Shown here piece after piece: positions 45,735-64,000 of a DNA stretch of 64,000 nt. Under the pieces are notes generated by a model. That model saw only the letters and a list, made by a program, of their open reading frames with translations, did no database searches and was not told the DNA's origin. The number at the start of each line of letters is the position of its first letter. Within the stretch, counting starts at the first letter, position 1. The stretch is from Cynocephalus volans (Eukaryota; Chordata; Mammalia; Dermoptera; Cynocephalidae): positions 99,945,835-100,009,834 of the forward strand of contig NC_084469.1 in NCBI RefSeq assembly GCF_027409185.1, in the 5' to 3' direction. The translations under genes were made by a program, and so were the position numbers.

Positions 45735-46090
45735 CTACGCTGTCCAGTACACCTGGACACAGCAGCCACTAGCCACACGTGGCTACTGAGTACCCGAAAC
45801 GTGGCCAGTCAGAATTGAGATGTGCTTTACCGTGTCATATACACACCGGATTTTCAAGACAGTGCAAAAGATGTATAATTCCCTCAATAATTTTTATATT
45901 GATTACATGTTGAAAAGATATTTTGGATATGTTGGGTTACATATTCTGGAGATGCATGGTGGTGATGGTTGCAAAACAATGTGAATGTACTTAATGTCAC
46001 TGAACTGGACCCTCAAAGATGGCTATGGTGGGGAATTTGACATTGTATTTTACCACAGTTTAAAGAAATAAAGATAAAATAATCAATTGA
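45735..46090 (+). mobile_element. Inverted-repeat MITE remnant followed by L1 3' end
   Basis: 45,735-about 45,935 resembles the element at 154-312 (CTGTCCAGTA..GCAGCCACTAGCCACACGTGG). 45,935-46,090 is L1 3' UTR (GGTGATGGTTGCAAAACAAT). Confidence 0.6.
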
Positions 46091-46939
46091 TTTCACCTTT
46101 TTAATTTACTTTTTTAATGTGGCTAGCAGTGTATTTCTATGGGGTGGGGCTGCCTTATTCCCTCTTTACACTTCCAATTATCTAGCTATCGAATTTATAC
46201 CTAGTTAACCCTTTTTATGACCTCACCCTGTCGAAATGACCAGTGTTGTTTCTGTCTTATGGGACCTGGACTCAGGCAAGGCAGAAATTATAATTTAACA
46301 GCTAAACCTCTCAAGCCAAACAGGAACCTCAAGTTACAACATCGCCCTGGAGGCTCCACAAACACCTGAAATGTGACCGGTGGGCAGCCCCTCTCTGTGG
46401 GCACCTGGATGCCCCACCGCTGTGTGGCCACACCCCTGCCTGGTGCCCTCTCTCAACCCCTCAGGTTGGGGCAAAGAATGCCAAATTCCTGGGGACTGGA
46501 CCTGAAAGGACCTTCTGAGTGTTAAGCAGGACACAGGGACACAGCATATATGGCAAATGGTGACAGTAGCAGTTGAGGGCTCCTCTAGCGTCCTGGGCCA
46601 CACGTGGGAGGGAGGATGGGATGCCAAGAGCCTGGTTGTCAGGTGGGCCCTCAGCCTGGTGTCCAGTCATCCCAGAGGTCTTGTTGCAGCAGAGGGTCAG
46701 GGGAGGGGGTCTGCATTGCTGAAGACAGTCTGACAGACCACCTACTGCAGGATCCCACCTATGGGTGAGGCACAGGAGCCGAGGGGAGCCCGCACCAGGA
46801 CCCCAGAACCCACTACTTGTGTACCAACATTTGGGCAGGATGGCAACTACCCAAAAATTGAAAAAAACAAAAACAAAAACAAAAAACTGGGGCAGGAAAC
46901 GATACTAAAACAAAACCCCAAAGAATGTCCACTTCAGTC

Positions 46940-49054
46940 AGAGCTCAGCTTAGACACTTTTATTGCTAGAATTAGGTCTTAAGTTCTAACACAGTTGTGA
47001 TGATCCGAGTTGTGGAAACGTTGGAATCATCGTAAAAATAATTGTCAGGTGGACAAAGATCATGATCACAATTGACGAAGATATGCACAGATCCCACAGA
47101 AATATGAACATGTGCTTACCCATCAACTTTACAAATAAAATTTGTACCCAGGAGTGACCAACGGGTACTGGTGGGAGAAGACATAGGAGATGCGGCCCTG
47201 CTGTGTGTGGCTGAGAAGCCCCCTCGGCCACGAGGTAGGGGACCACCCATTCCCACCCTGCAGCCGAGCAAATATCCCTTGAACTTATCATCCAAGGAAT
47301 CACAGCGTCTCGGAGGGTCACACCGGGGCTCAGGTCGGTGCATGGTGGCGACACCACCCAGTGCATGAGTCCAGGAATGTTCTTTACATGACAGAATGGG
47401 AACTTAAAAGTCAGCTTTTCTAAAGTGCTCCGATACTTCTCAGTTCAAAAATACAAAACACTGGTTATAAACATGGCACAGATGAGATCTGACGGTGAGG
47501 ACACCTGGGTCATAGGATCGAGCTGGGCAAAGTGGAGGTTCTTGGAAGGGCCAGGAGCTTGGGGACACCAAGCCCCTCGCAGTGCTCAGGAGAGGTCAAG
47601 AACCGCTGCTTTCAGTACCTTGTTGTGACCGGCTGTGCTGCCGAGGTGCCCTGGCCCCTAGTCAACACCTGCACCTGCCTGGTCCCCTCCTGAGCCTGCG
47701 GCACCGAACAGGCACCTCGGCTACAGGGGGCTGATAGAGAGCCCCCTGCTTAGGTGACCAGCAGTTTCCCCCTCCCATGCCCACCTGCCTTAAGTGGTGG
47801 GAATGTCCCTGTTCACTATGTTGGCTGTCACAGGGGAGTCCCTTGGCTGTAGCTGCCCCAGGCTCCAGGATGCCGGGTTGGGGAGAATGACTTGGCCCTG
47901 GCTCATTCTCCCCAAGAACCACCACCCTGGCACCCAGTCCTGCTGCCAACCCTTTGGGCAGCGCAGCAGGGAAGACTGGGGTGCAGAACACAGCTGGAAA
48001 CGTGCCTTCTCCCAGGCCAGATCTTGAACGTGGATCTGACCATCCTGGACCCATCATGGACATTCAATGCCGCCCCCAGCAGCTCCCCCCAGCTCCTCCA
48101 GGGGAAGTTGACCACGAGCTGTGCAGCTTGCAACAAGGGAGGGTCCTGCAAGGTGTCCAGCCATGTGCCCCCTTGCTGGCTACATCTCCTGCCGTTTAGT
48201 CCCATGCCCTGGGACATACTGGTCCCACATCTCACGCACACTGGCTCTAAGGGCTTCTTCCCAGCAGCCCCGGGAAAACCAGCCCATTTTACGGGGGCTG
48301 AGGACCCTCTGCCTGGGGTGCATGCTAGCCCTGGCTGAAGCTCGAGGCTCAGTTTCCCAGATAGGCTGAGTGTGTGGGGAACGGTGGCCACCCTTCAAGC
48401 CGCAGAATTTGGAAAATGGCAGGTTTTAAAACCTGTCAACGATCAGCCCCTTTCAAGATGAGCTTCCCAACATCTTGCCCTGTGGCCCTCTCTGCCCTGG
48501 TGGCCTTTGTCCCACCCCAATGCCCGGCTCACTCCCTGGCCTTGAGGTTCACCATGAACCTGTTTGTGTCTCTACTTTCAAAGTGGATTCTGTCCAACCC
48601 TGCAGACAGACACAGCCGACGCTCACCTGGCCCCTTCTGATGCCGTGATGCCTTGCCCCAGCGTCTCCTGGTGGCCGTGGGGCTGGCTCGGGCCAAAAGC
48701 TCCTTCTCAGACTGAGGTCTGGCGTGTCCTCAGCTCCTTGCAAAAGCCCCACTGTCCCTCACTGCCTTGGAAAAGCAGCTTGAGTCAGTCTCCCCCTACC
48801 CAAATGGGGCGCTACGATTTAAAACAGCTCCTTGGTTTAGCTCTGGTTCAACCTTCGATTAAAAACCTTCCTTTAAAAAAACAAAACGAAAGTTACCCAA
48901 GCACCACAGCTAATCCTACAGAGAGAGCTGCGACACCCAAAGCACCAACAGGCCCGCCCTGGCCAGGCGGTTGTCGGTGGTTTGCTTGGAAAAGGGAGGG
49001 GGACAGCTGGGTGGGCAGGACAGGGAGGGGGCTGCACCTCGAGCCATGGCCCTT
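46940..49054 (-). other. ARHGEF18: ARHGEF18 3' UTR (inferred)
   Basis: Runs from the TAA at 49,057-49,055 to the AATAAA near 46,960. It is repeat-free apart from a short (AAAAAC)n, unlike the DNA on either side. Confidence 0.5.
46959..46964 (-). terminator. ARHGEF18: Likely ARHGEF18 poly(A) signal AATAAA
   Basis: The plus strand reads TTTATT. It would give a 3' UTR of about 2.1 kb (49,054 to about 46,940). The stretch between carries no SINE or L1, which fits a conserved exon. A nearer, variant signal cannot be ruled out. Confidence 0.45.

Positions 49055-64000
<14,946 letters not shown>

Larger units (their letters stand above)
42556..46940. other. PEX11G-ARHGEF18 convergent intergenic region
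   Basis: No gene is recognised. L1 pieces, one SINE and an inverted-repeat MITE lie in its right half. Stretches 42,560-43,740, 43,990-44,600, 45,080-45,730 and 46,090-46,940 hold nothing I can name. Confidence 0.65.

Overview
This is mammalian genomic DNA. It has split exons with GT..AG borders, CpG-island promoters, and mammal-wide old repeats (MIR, L2, L1, MER5A). It matches the conserved gene block of human chromosome 19p13.2, read in reverse: MCOLN1 - ZNF358 - TEX45/SAXO5 - PEX11G - ARHGEF18. More than thirty young SINE copies derive from a tRNA-Ile-like sequence, as monomers (about 75-90 bp body) and as dimers (about 160 bp). To my knowledge a tRNA-Ile SINE with this monomer/dimer layout is the CYN family of colugos (Dermoptera), so a colugo is my best guess. 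I cannot exclude another lineage, such as a rhinolophoid bat, with a similar tRNA SINE.

Layout. 1-8,340: MCOLN1 (minus strand), coding exons 1-12 for 525 residues; the last two exons lie left of the window. Its promoter holds two CLEAR-type TFEB/TFE3 sites. 9,820-14,000: ZNF358 (minus), a nine-finger C2H2 protein on one coding exon, with a CpG-island first exon and an intron filled by a degenerate ~108-bp tandem array. 14,100-20,200: intergenic, mostly repeats. 20,215-24,590: TEX45/SAXO5 (minus), eight coding exons, 505 residues, stop codon inside the poly(A) signal. 24,620-32,960: intergenic, dense in SINEs, L1 and L2, with a cleanly bounded solo LTR. 33,114-42,555: PEX11G (plus), five coding exons, 241 residues. 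42,556-46,940: intergenic gap between two convergent genes. 46,940-64,000: ARHGEF18 (minus), partial: 14 coding exons for the last 777 residues, from the end of the DH domain through the PH domain and coiled coil to the C-terminus.

The genes are independently transcribed housekeeping or tissue genes, not one pathway: a lysosomal cation channel, a zinc-finger factor, a sperm axoneme protein, a peroxisome-division factor and a RhoA exchange factor. All reading frames I joined stay open and in phase, and none looks like a pseudogene. I found no bacterial features, CRISPR array, functional tRNA gene or intact retroviral gene. The unusual content is in the introns and intergenic DNA: several private tandem arrays, SINE insertions with readable target-site duplications, and an unclassified repeat present twice.
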